Assembly: GCA_026261815.1 (NCBI GenBank)
Contig: JAMPIT010000258.1
Coordinates: 15,699,001-15,763,000, forward strand
Origin: Monarcha castaneiventris obscurior
Lineage: Eukaryota; Chordata; Aves; Passeriformes; Monarchidae
Length of the DNA: 64,000 nucleotides
Direction: 5' to 3'
In this document: positions 14,101-24,918 of the stretch, piece after piece
Position numbering within the stretch: position 1 is the stretch's first letter
How the letters are laid out: each line of letters starts with the position of its first letter
Notes under the pieces: generated by a model
What the model was told of the DNA's origin: nothing
Databases searched by the model: none
What the model saw: only the letters and a program-made list of their open reading frames with translations
Made by a program: the position numbers and the translations under genes

Positions 14101-17100
14101 AACCCTCACTGTAGCACATAGCTTAGAATGAACAGAGAAAGGCAGGGATAATAAAACACAACTCTTGTGACAGCAAATAAACCTGGACAGAGTTGTAAAG
14201 TCTCAAATGCATGTCAATCCAGGCTAATATCAAAATTCCATAGATCATTTTAATTTAGGTCTCCAAGTGCCTTCCATGCAAAAAGCAATTAGCAGAAGGA
14301 AAAGTTAAGAAGTTGGAAATAATTACCATGAAAAGGCAGAACACAAGCTAACCCACAAAAGGTAATAGTGAAATGGCAGATGAGAGTTTATACTAGACTG
14401 AAGCAGTATTTTGAAACAATAATACACTCAACACTAGCCTCAGTCATACTGACATTACAAGCCTTAATTATTTTAATACTGCACAGGTCCAGTTTATTCA
14501 GAACATGTGGAAAATACTGTGCAAAAAACCCCAGCGTACTAGATTAAACTTAAATTTCAATCTTACTGAGACTAAGAATAAAACCTACAAGTAGAAAACA
14601 ACTCTGATTAAAAATCTTCCCCAAAAAATCCCTTTAAAAAGTAGTACTTGCAACATACAGCTCTGCCTAAAATACAGAATTCACTTGATAAAGAGATCAG
14701 CTCCTCCTTCTCCTAGCCTCCTGCTCCCCCAAAATTTTCTATTTCTTTACCCTTTCAACTGCAGACCTGATGAATGCAAGACCACTTATTATAATAATAA
14801 TACTGATTTAATCTCCTATTCCCCAAAAATTTATTACAAACCTAAAAACTATCTATGCACTGGCTATTTTATCCTACAGTGCAGTTCTACGGATAATAAA
14901 CTTACACTTTTCCCATAAATATGCAACTTCAGTACTTTACCATAGCAAGCAAGAAAAACATCAAATGCAAATACACTTAGTTAAGTCAAAGACTATTAGC
15001 TCTGTCAACAGCTAAACTGTACACACACACCCAAAAAAAAAAAAATCAGTGAAGTCACACCAGTATGTACTGTACAGCAGTAAAGCAAGAGCACAAATTC
15101 AGCATTTACCATTCTGTCCCACATACACCAGCAGTGCTCTGCCGACACTAAAATCATAATATTTTTAAATAAACCTGTAGCACTTCTTTGGCCACACAGT
15201 ATATTGATTGTTGAGTGGGGGGGTTAACTGTTCTAAATCATCCCCTTCCCTGAAAAAGATCTCAGTAACTTTTAGTCCACCCCAAAATATATTTTCAGTG
15301 GTCTCTGCTCACTTGTGATCATGACGCACACAAGCCTTGAAACAAAACTTTTCTATGTAAAAACAGGAAATGAAATCGTTACTCTCCTAAGGGGAACATG
15401 TATCATGGAATCTGCAACAAAGACAGAGAAGTTGCATTTGGAACACATCAAAACTAAATTTTGTCTTCACTCCTCTAAAACTTCCCTACTTCATAAGCAT
15501 CTCCAGAAAACAGGCATCAAGAATTGGATCTGGCTTACACCTCCTCTAAATTTCTTATCAGACCAGCTGAGAAAACACTGAGTGCTCACACTTCTCTTTG
15601 GTCATGTACTGTTCAATTATTTATCTTCATCCTATTTAACTGGTTTTCCAAATTACCTGCTGGATACCCTAGCTAAGGAAATAGACACATACAGGTAAGC
15701 TAAATAGCTGAAGGAATGCAACACAGAATGAGAACAATCAGCACAACACTGTTAAAGCCTTTTGGTGACAAATCCACGGAAATGCAAATTTTAAAAACAT
15801 TTTTTATTCTACCAGTAATGTTGGCTGTAAACTGCACTAGGACAATTACAAACATATTAAAAACTCAATTCAGCAACAGTTTCTATTAATATTCTAATGA
15901 TCCTGCTCATTGAAAATGATAACAATTTGAATTGAATAAACCACCAATGCTATTAGTTCAGAAAAGCCAAAGGATAAACTCTTCAGGCAAGAATAGCTTG
16001 TGACTAGGTAACAGAAGGTACATGAAGTGAGACTTCTGACAAATTCCAAGTTCCTAAAAATTACATTTATGAAGAAAAAGCTTTTCCTCTTCTCCTCATA
16101 ACAGAACTATCTTAAAAGTTATGAACTGATCAAAATGGGCTTTTCTAAACTTTTGCTCGACTTCTATGACAACCCTGCAAAGAGCTGAACATGCACCAAA
16201 CTATTTTTAAGCTGTAACTTAGACACTTACTATCATATTTCAGCTGGAAACACTACTGTGGATATTTGAATTTTTAATCAGCGAGTTTATTCTGATTAAT
16301 TGATCTTTATCAGAATTTATCCAATTTAAACCAGCCCATCTTTTAACAAAGCAGTTATAACCCTTCCTTTAGGTCTTAAATGGTTTCATAAATTTAAAGG
16401 AAACTGGCACTCAAGTTTAAATATTTTAACCTTTCCTTTAACGGTTATGTAGAAGTTTGCTTTTGCATAAGACACTATTTTAGTTGCTTGGCTAATTTAG
16501 TACTACCTTTGCCACTAAGTCCTTAACTTTCAGCTTTTTATGAAAAATTTTAAGTTCAGCAAGGCAAAACAGAACCACCACAGTCTAGGAGAGAGGGCTA
16601 TAAACAATTTGAAATATTTAGCACCACTGGATGAATCACACAAACATGCACCCTCAAGGTTTTTTTCTCATAATGGCATCCCTAATAAAAAATTAACAGG
16701 AATCAGTGAAGTTCGAAGAATTATCATAATACAAGCATGGAAAGTTTCCCATGATAAAAGGAATAAAGACAATAAGGTGCACATAAGACGCTCATCCTAG
16801 AAAAGATACATAAAAATGTATATGCAGCAGATTCTATGACAACTTCCTCCCTCTCATTCAAACAAAAGACAATGCCTAAAAGGCTTCATTTTAAATATTC
16901 CATTACACTTAGAAATACAGTTCAGACTGTGGAACTGCTGCTACACAAACCAAGTAAAAGAGCTCCACAGAATTCCAGTGGGAAAACTTAGGATTGTCTT
17001 AAAAGCCTTGGGAGAAGTAATTAACCAACACAGGTGCTGGCAACCATATAAACATAAATCCTTCAGGGCAGAAGACAACCTCTAGCTAATGGGAAACAGA

Positions 17101-20068
17101 GGTTGGTTGGGGCTTGGTTTTGTCGTGATTTTTTTTTTTCTTGTAAGCAAATTATTTCACAAAGCACTTTTATAACATTTTTTATACTTTCTTAAATGAA
17201 AGAAGTGTCATGATTAAAGACCGAATACTGGACAGCACAACTCTAATTCATATTACAGCATATTTTAAATTTTCAGTCTTTAAATAGAGTTTGATTCTTC
17301 TCATAGTGCGAGAAGTTACCAGAAAACAGGCTATTCAAAACAGTAAGCTTTTAGCCAAGGGACAATCACAAAAGAACTCCTAAACCTCCCCCCCCCCCAA
17401 AAAAAAACCTCACAAAACCAAACAAACACCCCACCAAATCTACCACCCACACTTGGGCATCAAGGGAGAGCAAACCTACACACAACACTTGGGTTACACA
17501 GCAATTTATAGAAATATGAACAACTACTTACCTACTACTAGCCCACACTCAGAACAAATCATATCACCAGCTCTGTAGTCCTCCACTAAAATGGAATCTG
17601 GATGATTTGGGCAAGTCACCCTCGGAAGTACATCCAAACTAAGAAACAAATGAGAAGTATAAACCATTATTAAATAAGCAGGTTGCATATCAAAAGCAGA
17701 AGAGTTCCTTGATTATAAGAACGCTTTAACAATACAGCATTTAATGACTTAAATTATAGAATATTAACCTGATTACCTGAGCTGCACTCTTCATTTAAAT
17801 GCTGTAACACTACATTTGACAATCAAGACTTCAGATCACCTCAAATCCAATTTTATTGTAATGTATCCTATACCAAAACCACTTCAACTCAAAACACCAA
17901 AAACCTACATAACAGACTTGATTAAATGTAGCATAACTCAAACTACTGCTAAATGAACTCTCCCAAGAAGTTAGTGGTGATTTCTTCATTCCAAATGAGC
18001 ATTTTCACTCCTTCTGATCAGAACTGAATTACTTAGCAAGTCCTTAGCTCAGGAAGTAGTGCGCATACAACATGTACGTTTAAAAAATTCCCAGTTCAAA
18101 TACTGGTTTATTTTCAAGTATTTGAAGAATAAATCCCATTTTTAATTAAGCAATTCATTAATTGTGATATTTTAACAAAAAATAATCAGCTCATGAGACA
18201 ATTACACAACAACAAGTTGTGATAACAGGGATCTGTCTCTTTCACACCCATGGAGCTTCAAGAATTACAACTTCTGATAAAGCATTAGCATTATTTACTA
18301 CAACTTTTAGTTACTGACCAAAGTAACAAAAAAATTGTTTCTAACCAAATGTTTTAAAAGTAAATACCTCATACTAGCAACTGTTCAGTAATTCTACTAA
18401 AACCAATTATTTCAGAAATGGAGTAATATGTGTTTACAACTGGGATCCGTGTATTCCGCAAAGCCATTTTGCTCAAGCTAAAAAGCACAGAGTACAGAAG
18501 TTGACCACAAAAAATTTATCCCAACTTCTCACTAACCTCCATCTGACTAAACCAAAAAACAATTTGTAAACCTTTCAACTGTAAAAAATTTCCAAGTAAA
18601 ATTATTCTGAGTTCCTCTACTTTCCACTATAATTTCTGCCATTATTTCAATCTAATCTACATATTCCATCTTAATTTTTTAGATATTTCTGATGAGTCAA
18701 AAATACAAACAACTCAAACATTTTAATCCACTGTTCACAAAAAATATCTACAACTTGAAACGAAAAATGACAATCAGCATCACTATTCATATTAAAACCT
18801 CCAGAAAGCATGTGTGAACACAAGATCTTCAGATGCAAATTATAGTCAAAACACTACATTAAAGCTCTTTAAACTACTTTCCTTCTCTCGATTCCCAGCC
18901 AGCAGTTTCATATGACAAGACTGTTGACAAAGCATTCACAATCATCTGACATTTGGCATTACACAAAAGGCTAGTGACACACTAAGCAAAAGAAAAAAAA
19001 ATCCAGACATCTCAAAGAATACCAATGGTGTTTTGTTTCAGACTTTACCTTCCTAAAACACTGCAAGAATTTGTCTTCCCAGTTTTAACTCGGTTTATCT
19101 AGACATATATACTGTACTCCCTGCAATGGGCTCAATTTACTAAGCCAGCTACACCGGAGGAAAATGCATGGCACGTGTGTAAAGGCCCATCTCAGCAAAT
19201 AACTCCCGAGTTGCAGCAAGGCTACTAGGAAGCACTTCCTAGATCCTAGGACAGGTTTAGCAGGAGTTAAGAGTCACTCCAGTCGACTTCGTGGGCCTTT
19301 CTTCATTCCTGACTGGAAAGAAAAACTCGATACGTCTTCAGGAGAAAAGAATTCAGAGCCCGAAACCCGTGTGGTCACAGACTGGTACCGGTACGGATTT
19401 AGGGTGGGAGCCTGAAAGCAGCTTCCAAGGCCCGATAAAGTGGAGCCAGGCCAGGGAGCTGCACCCCGGCCCGAGGCGGTGCTGAGCGGCAGGGAGCCGG
19501 GGGGCCGCGCCAGGCGGTGCCCGCCCGAGGGGCTCGGTGGGACGGGCTCGCTACCGCCCCAGGCCCGCAGGGCACGGCCCGGCCAGGCGGAGCCGCGCTC
19601 GGGCAAAGAACCGGGCCGGGTCCCCGTTCGCACCGGGCTGTCGCTAACGAGGAGCCCCGCACCCAGGTCATAAAGCCCTCAAAAACCTCGGGAATCCCCT
19701 CGTTTCGCTGCCCAGCAACAGCAGCACGAAGACGCAAAGACGGCGAGCTCGGCCCCTTAGAGGCCGCTCGGCCCAGCCCCAACAGGCGCGAGCTCCCCGA
19801 AGTCCGGCCTCCTGCCGCCCCAGGAGCGGCCCCGACAGACCGGACAACAGAGAGGGGCCGGTGCGCCGGGCACCGCGAGAGCCGCGCTAAACCGGCGGCA
19901 CCGGGGCCGGCAAAGAGCGCCGATGGCCGCCGGGCCATCCCCGGGCGGCACAGGGGCCGACGCGGCCATTTTCTGCCTGTGCCGCGGACGGCGCGATGTG
20001 GGAGCCGCTCCCGCTCCTCCCTCGGCCCCCCGCGCCCGGGCCGCCCCGTACCGGCTGGTGGACGCCAT
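433..20068 (-). CDS. GTF2B: Transcription initiation factor IIB (TFIIB), partial: exons 1-6 of 7
   Basis: TFIIB binds the TBP-promoter complex in the nucleus, recruits RNA polymerase II and helps select the start site. Coding exons, in gene order, are 20052-20068, 17532-17638, 7736-7869, 1556-1702, 1290-1419 and 433-714. Every junction is GT-AG and phases join exactly. The model gives 272 complete residues plus one base; the family length is 316, so the last 44 residues lie left of position 1. The N-terminal zinc ribbon has Cys15, His18, Cys34 and Cys37. The B-reader/linker follows (about residues 42-86), then the first cyclin fold (about 110-200) and most of the second. Identity to human TFIIB is very high by eye, with only scattered conservative changes such as P35S in the ribbon. 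The start codon is the one giving the canonical MASTSR N-terminus. Truncation is by the window edge; nothing suggests a pseudogene. Confidence 0.97.
1290..1419 (-). CDS. GTF2B: GTF2B exon 5: first cyclin repeat
   Basis: This 130-nt exon encodes residues 136-178, including [15 protein letters not shown] and [16 protein letters not shown], plus one base of Glu179. The donor is GTACGT. The intron to exon 4 is only 136 nt. Confidence 0.97.
1556..1702 (-). CDS. GTF2B: GTF2B exon 4: start of first cyclin repeat
   Basis: This 147-nt, in-phase exon of 49 codons encodes residues 87-135, from [11 protein letters not shown] through RINLPRNIV. The acceptor is TTTTCAG and the donor is GTAAGT. The only difference from human noted by eye is Asn for Thr in the EIT-MADR segment. 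Confidence 0.97.
1703..7735 (-). other. GTF2B: GTF2B intron 3
   Basis: About 6.0 kb between exons 3 and 4. Hand reading found no exon, RNA gene or confidently assignable repeat. A short A-rich tract occurs near 3958-3978. Open frames here are short and lack family features. Confidence 0.8.
7736..7869 (-). CDS. GTF2B: GTF2B exon 3: B-reader and linker
   Basis: This 134-nt exon encodes residues 42-86, including the [14 protein letters not shown] block that contacts the polymerase active-centre cleft. The acceptor is CAG and the donor is GTAACA. It is separated from exon 2 by the largest intron seen here, about 9.7 kb. Confidence 0.97.
11161..11184. repeat. (AT)12 microsatellite
   Basis: An uninterrupted AT dinucleotide run inside GTF2B intron 2, likely length-polymorphic. 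Confidence 0.95.
11340..11460 (-). mobile_element. CR1 LINE fragment
   Basis: The plus strand contains CTGGACTTGCTCCAACAAGT and, after a short gap, CCCAGAGCACAGTACTCCAG. These match the reverse complement of the CR1 block encoding the end of its reverse transcriptase ORF (typically 'CTGGAGTACTGTG...CTCTGGG...TTGGAGCGAGTCCAG'). Only about 120 bp is clear, and boundaries are approximate. CR1 is the dominant retroposon of bird genomes. Confidence 0.72.
17388..17407. repeat. Adjacent C and A homopolymers
   Basis: Eleven Cs followed directly by nine As, just left of GTF2B exon 2. Such tracts are prone to slippage and sequencing error. Confidence 0.9.
17532..17638 (-). CDS. GTF2B: GTF2B exon 2: zinc ribbon
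   Basis: This 107-nt exon lies between a TTTCTTAG acceptor and a GTAAGT donor. It encodes residues 7-41 and completes Arg6. All four zinc ligands (Cys15, His18, Cys34, Cys37) are present. No long open frame covers it, so it was found by translating the minus strand between splice sites. Confidence 0.96.
17639..20051 (-). other. GTF2B: GTF2B intron 1
   Basis: About 2.4 kb between the first coding exon and the zinc-ribbon exon. It is AT-rich up to about 19100, then rises sharply in G+C and CpG from about 19400 into the promoter island. Such first-intron GC flanks are usual for housekeeping promoters. Confidence 0.85.
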
Positions 20069-20300
20069 CTCGGCGACGCCGCAGCAGTGCCGGAGCCGGC
20101 GGCGCGGGGCGGCCGCTGTTATTAAATGCCGAGAGGGGCGGGCGGGGCCGCCGGGCGCTCCTACGGGTGCCGCGAAGGGGCGGGAGCACGGGCGGGGCCC
20201 GGCGGCGTTGTGCGGCTGCGGGCCGAGCCGCGCCCTGCACCGGCGGCAGCGCCAGCGGAGGGCCGGCTGAGGCCCGGCTGCGGGACAGCGGCTGCAACCT
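19440..20300. promoter_or_regulatory. GTF2B: CpG island / GTF2B promoter
   Basis: A dense G+C and CpG block surrounds the GTF2B start codon (20066-20068). On the minus strand, upstream of the ATG, there are GC-box-like runs (about 20128-20155) and a TATA-like ATTTAATAA at 20119-20127. This fits a constitutive promoter. Exact transcription starts cannot be read from sequence. GC-rich DNA continues more weakly to about 20700. Confidence 0.85.
20052..20068 (-). CDS. GTF2B: GTF2B coding exon 1 (residues 1-5 plus 2 bases)
   Basis: Encodes MASTS and the first two bases of Arg6. The donor is GTACGG at 20051-20046. The 5' untranslated part extends an unknown distance to the right inside the CpG island. 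A TATA-like ATTTAATAA on the minus strand at 20119-20127 would suit a start near 20090. Confidence 0.93.
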
Positions 20301-20760
20301 TCCTGTGCAGCCTTCCTGTCGGCCCAGGCAGCAGCCCACAGACCCCCAGCACCCTGCCGTCCCCGGGCGTGACTCCGGTTCGGCTGCTCTTGTGCCCTCT
20401 CCAGCAGTGTCGTGAATTCCCACAGAAAACAAGTGTAACCAAAACTGCCCCAAGTTTGCACAGACGTATATGGGGTACAACATGTCCTTGGCTCGGAAAC
20501 TAAGCAGAGACCAATTCCCAGAAAGGGGAAGTGGGGAAAAAGTTCAGTTCCTCCTTCCGGCCATGGCCTGCCGCAGCTGTTCAGGGTGGCACGGGGCTGA
20601 GGAATGACGAGGAGAAGGCGGCGCTGCGCGGGGCGGGGCCCGCAGGTGCCGGGCCGGCTGTGACTCAGGGCAGCCCGCGGCAAACAGCCCCTGCCCCAGC
20701 GCCCGGCTTCAGGCAGACACAAAGGCCGCTGGATTGTGCGGCCTCTCCGTGTCACCCCGC

Positions 20761-21200
20761 ACACACCTCCATGGTGTGATCGGCTCCCCTTCTGCCCCGC
20801 ACACACCGGCACGGTGTGATCGGCTACCCTTCTGCCCCGCACACACCTGCATGGTGTGATCGGCTCCCCTCCTGCCCCGCACACACCTCCATGGTGTGAT
20901 CGGCTCCCCTCCTGCCCCGCACACACCTCCATGGTGTGATCGGCTCCCCTTCTGCCCCGCACACAGCGGCACGGTGTGATCGGCTCCCCTCCTGCCCCGC
21001 ACACACCTCCATGGTGTGATCGGCTCCCCTTCTGCCCCGCACACAGCGGCACGGTGTGATCGGCTGCCCTTCTGCCCCGCACACACCTCCATGGTGTGAT
21101 CGGCTGCCCTCCTGCCCCGCACACACCTCCATGGTGTGATCGGCTCCCCTTCTGCCCCGCACACACCTCCATGGTGTGATCGGCTGCCCTTCTGCCTCTC
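20761..21200. repeat. 40-bp minisatellite, 11 tandem units
   Basis: Eleven back-to-back units of exactly 40 bp start at 20761, 20801, 20841 and so on to 21161; the last is diverged at its 3' end. The unit begins ACACACCTCCATGGTGTGAT and continues with CGGCTCCCCTTCTGCCCCGC. Variation is concentrated at a few sites: the bases between CACACC and GGTGTG (TCCAT, TGCAT or GGCAC), the base after CGGCT (C, A or G) and one T/C site. Units 6 and 8 share an AGCGGCAC variant. CACACC and GGTGTG form a 6-bp inverted repeat in most units. The minus strand carries runs of three or four Gs in every unit. The array sits about 0.7 kb upstream of the GTF2B ATG. Confidence 0.97.
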
Positions 21201-23206
21201 CCACTCGCATCCACCTTAGCAGCAAACACCGGGCCAAAGAGGAGGAGAAACCACAAACTGTTGCAAGACCAAAGCCCTCCAGCACTGGACTCGAGTCCCG
21301 GCTTTAACTCCACAAGAGATTATTCCTATGCAAAATTAGTCTGTATAATGAGTAGCAACAACAGGTTTTCGAGCCCAAGCTATAAAACAGTAGGGAAAAA
21401 AGTATTCCTTTAGAATGAGCCTACCCTCCTGAAAGAGAAGGGACAGGAGTGTACAGATTTTGGAAAGTACCATTATTTCAACGCTTCAGAGTGATCAGTA
21501 TTGAAGTCTCTCAACAGTTACAAATTTGCTACCTATTTATTGATCAGATACACAGGACTTTTCACACCAGTTAAGCCCATGTCTCCACTATATAAAAAAA
21601 GTATTTTTCAATTTACTAGCACAAAGGAAGAAATTCCCTGTGGTTGAAAAGTTCTCTAATACTTGCTAGTATTGAGTCAAAATAATTATCACACAATCTC
21701 CAAATACTTCTTTACTAACTGAAGTACTGTGTACTGGTTGAAAATTGGCTAGTTTAAATTTGACAACAAATTTCTTAGGATAAAAAAAATATAAACCTTT
21801 TGGAATATAAGAAAGCTGAACTATTAGAAAACAGAGATGCTGAGATACAAATTTAAAACTTCTTTCCACTTCCAATGATCTTTTTCAGAAGTGCTCAGTA
21901 AACCCAAAAAATGAAAGAGTAATGAAAAATCACTAACTGGCAGTGTGAATACAGTACATGATATTAAGTTTCTCCACAACCTCTGAAATGCATATGGGGC
22001 AGTGACTGCAACAGATGTGCCCCATCACCACAAGGAGTCCCTTCAAGCTTTCCAAGTTTATCTTGGTTTCTCCTATATTCTGTTCTACAAACAGGATGTT
22101 CTGCTGGCAGTCACTGCCAACCCTCTTAACCCTCATTAAGTGAGAATTGAAAGAACTTAATTTTCACCACAGAGGGACAGTAATTTTCAGCAATGTTGCA
22201 AAAATACAATAGATGATATATCATGAATTCTTTCTTCCTTGTCTGCAGCAATTTTTCAAGCACTTTTTCCACAAGCAACAAACAAAAAGTGGTTGATGTG
22301 GCAGATGGAAATATCACTATTAACAGTCTCTGTCAGCAACAGATTATTTTAATACTACACCAAGTTTACCTTGCTGTCCCCAGCTGTTCTTTCCCATCAC
22401 TGTTGTTACAACAATAATCCTATTTTAAAACTTCCTTAACTGGTCATTTTGGAGCTTCTTAAAATTTCACACCAAGTATCTCATGCTGCTTACTGTCAGT
22501 AATAAAAGCGTGTAACTAAATTGCAATTCTCACATTGCTAATACTACCAGCATCATTTCAACAATAATGCAATGGGATATTCAGATGCCTTTGCAAACAC
22601 AATGAATAGTACATTAATGAAAACAAACCACTGGTTCTTACTTGTATGTCTAAAGGACCTTTGTAATGGTTTGTTGATTTATCATGCAGTTCAATGTGTG
22701 TTGCAATCTCTTAGCTCCTGCAACACCACAGCTCCCCAGTGCAACTTACAACAGATTGTAAAACAGAGTGTAGGTTTCACAGAAATTTAGTGTCTAAAAA
22801 AATGGTTTATATTGGAATTTAATGTAGGAATTTCCAAATTAATGCTGAAATTTCAGCTAAGTCATTTTAATTGCTGAATTGATTCTTTTACACAAAGACT
22901 ACACACCACTTTAAAAATACCAGCCAACCATCTTCTGACGAGATTTGGGGAATGGCAGTGCAAGACAGCTACAAAGACTATGGAAGTCCCAGCTACTGGA
23001 CTCCCACAGGCCCAGACCCAAGAAGTATTCATGAAAAAAACTAGCAGCTCTTCTCCCAGTCCAGTTTCTATACCTTTTTTCAAGTCCTGGCCATGGTCAC
23101 GGTCTAATGGAATTCAGTTAAGAGCCCAGCTATGCAATTACAGAATGAGTAAAACATTGACAAAACAAGTTGCTGAATTTGTTCAGGCTTTGCACCATAA
23201 GAGCTG
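21201..23206. other. Intergenic DNA between GTF2B and KYAT3 (left part)
   Basis: AT-rich DNA between the minisatellite and the LTR. No exon, RNA gene or recognisable repeat was found. Open frames of 60-80 codons show no family features. Confidence 0.7.
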
Positions 23207-23787
23207 TGTCTTTGTTTAAGCCCAGCTGGCAACTAAGCACCCCCCAGCTGCTCAATCACCCACCACCTGCACCTGGTGGAATGGGGAGAAGAATCAAAAG
23301 TAAAACCTGTGGGTCAAGATGAAAACAGTTTAATAATTGAAACAAAGTAAAAATGAATAACAGCAGCAAATAATAATAGTGATAACAAAAAGGATTTAAA
23401 AAAAGGAAAACAAGAGATGCACAACACAGTTGCTTACCACCCACTGACTGATGCCAGATGCCATCCCTGAACCCCGATGGGCTCCCCCTTCCTGCTCACT
23501 CCCCAGCTGATACACTGGGCCTGTCATTCGATGGTGTGAATATTCCTTTGGCCAGTTTGGGTCACTTGTCCCAGCTATGCTCCCTCACAGCTTTTTTTCA
23601 TTTTTTGCACCTCCTCATTGGCAGAGCAGGAGACACAAAAAAAGTCCTTGATTTATGATAAATGCAGCTTAGCAACAACCAAAAACATCAGTGTGTTATC
23701 AACATTATTCCCACGCTGAATCCAAAACACAGCACTGTACCAGGTATTGAGAAGAAAATTAACTCTACCCCCTCTGAAACCAGGACA
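23207..23787 (-). mobile_element. Endogenous retrovirus solo LTR, about 581 bp
   Basis: On the minus strand the element begins TGTCCTGGTTTCAG and ends in GACA, giving TGTC...GACA inverted termini. It carries segments I recognise from a widespread avian ERV LTR: GTTAATTTTCTTCTCA, GATAACACACTGATGTTT, ACCCAAACTGGCCAAAGG, and a U5-like end with GTGCTTAGTTGCCAGCTGGG. The flanking 5-mers (agctg left, gcctg right) agree at only three of five positions, so the target duplication is not clearly preserved. No internal retroviral genes adjoin it. It lies about 1.1 kb downstream of the KYAT3 stop in the same orientation as both genes. The family name was not assigned. Confidence 0.85.
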
Positions 23788-24555
23788 GCCTGTGAGAAGA
23801 ACACAGAAAGATCATGGAGGACAAAGCACACAGCTTTATAAATCGCCTACCTGGCTTGCTTCTGCTAGTGGGAAACCCATCTACAGATTAAAAGATTGCA
23901 GAAGGAAGTGAAAACGGAGGCAGCTAGAAAGGAATTCTCCATATTGACTTCTTTTGAAACAATTCCTTTATCTACTGTGCTTGAAATCAATCTAGTTGAG
24001 CTCCATAGAGCAGCATTAGGCTGACCTCCATGGCCCCCCTAGATCTAAAGAGCTTGAAGTAAGTTTGGTGTGAAATTGCCAATGTTGTAACACGGAAAGA
24101 AAAAGAATGACACAATTATGTCACTGTACATCTGATTGTAAAGGAGACTCTAAAGCAAAGTCTTCTATATTTTGCTTTGTAAATTCATCCATGTAATAAA
24201 TACACAGGTAGACTTAGGTAAATAGAATTCCTATTCTAGATGCCACTTTTATAATTTTACTGAGGACTGAATACTTTCAGAACACCACACATGACTGTTG
24301 TGGAAAATAAAATAGTAATTATGTAACTTAGCACTTTTCACTTTGTTTAAACTGATGCAATTTCTGCAGACAGAGTAGGTAGGCAGGTATGTAGAAAGTC
24401 ACTGCAATTATCTAATGTGAGCCATGTCTTAATCTTCTTCTACTACAGGTTATTTGGTTTCACAAAGTACAATGTTTGTAAGTCTCTCTCTAGTTCCCAT
24501 ACTATCTCATACCAAAAACACCTCCCCTTTTTTACTTCTAAGTTTTAAAATACTT
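23788..24555. other. Intergenic DNA between LTR and KYAT3 3' end
   Basis: AT-rich DNA with no recognisable gene or repeat. It may include more of the KYAT3 3' untranslated region if a more distal polyadenylation site is used. Confidence 0.6.
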
Positions 24556-24561
24556 GTATCA

Positions 24562-24571
24562 TTTATTTATT
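24562..24571 (-). terminator. KYAT3: Candidate KYAT3 polyadenylation signal (overlapping AATAAA)
   Basis: The plus strand reads TTTATTTATT, giving two overlapping AATAAA hexamers on the minus strand about 290 nt downstream of the KYAT3 stop. It is the first canonical hexamer I see after the stop. Its use is inferred, not shown. Confidence 0.5.
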
Positions 24572-24855
24572 TTACACAAAGTCCTATAAATCTTTTCTTT
24601 CAGTAAAAGAAATGAATCCCATTGGGGTTTCTTAAAGAGAAAAGCAAATTATTTCTAAAAGACTGAAAATAACCTCTGAGTTGCATTACACCTATTTCAG
24701 AAAATCATTGTTTTAACTCCTCAGCAGGTGGCAGCAAAAAGTTATTTACAATGTCACATTAATTCTATACTGTATTAAGTAATTTGTTCTTAAATTTCCA
24801 ATAAAAATCCCTACTATTAGATAGTTATACCATATGGAAGAGTTAATAAGAAAAA

Positions 24856-24918
24856 TCAGCCTGTCTGTTTATTCCAGTTCTTCAGGATCACTTCAGCTGC
24901 ATCTAGTGTGCTGTCCTT
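24856..24918 (-). CDS. KYAT3: KYAT3 terminal coding exon 13
   Basis: A 63-nt coding part encoding residues 434-453 ([20 protein letters not shown]), then TGA at 24856-24858. The acceptor is TTTTGCAG. The last five residues differ from human, as expected for a variable C-terminus. Confidence 0.94.
   Translation of the reverse strand, partial: KDSTLDAAEVILKNWNKQTG

Larger units (their letters stand above)
7870..17531 (-). other. GTF2B: GTF2B intron 2
   Basis: About 9.7 kb between exons 2 and 3. It contains a CR1 fragment near 11340-11460, an (AT)n microsatellite at 11161-11184, two CTCF-like motifs (11086-11103 and 12988-13004) and a C/A homopolymer pair at 17388-17407. The rest is AT-rich with no visible gene. 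Confidence 0.8.

Noticed and set aside
19757..21313. 518-codon minus-strand open frame across the minisatellite and GTF2B promoter
   Set aside because: Length comes from stop-poor GC-rich DNA and a 40-bp tandem repeat open in several frames. Overlapping frames of 150 codons exist in the same array. Beyond the GTF2B start it ignores the proven exon 1 splice donor. Kept only as a curiosity in the findings.
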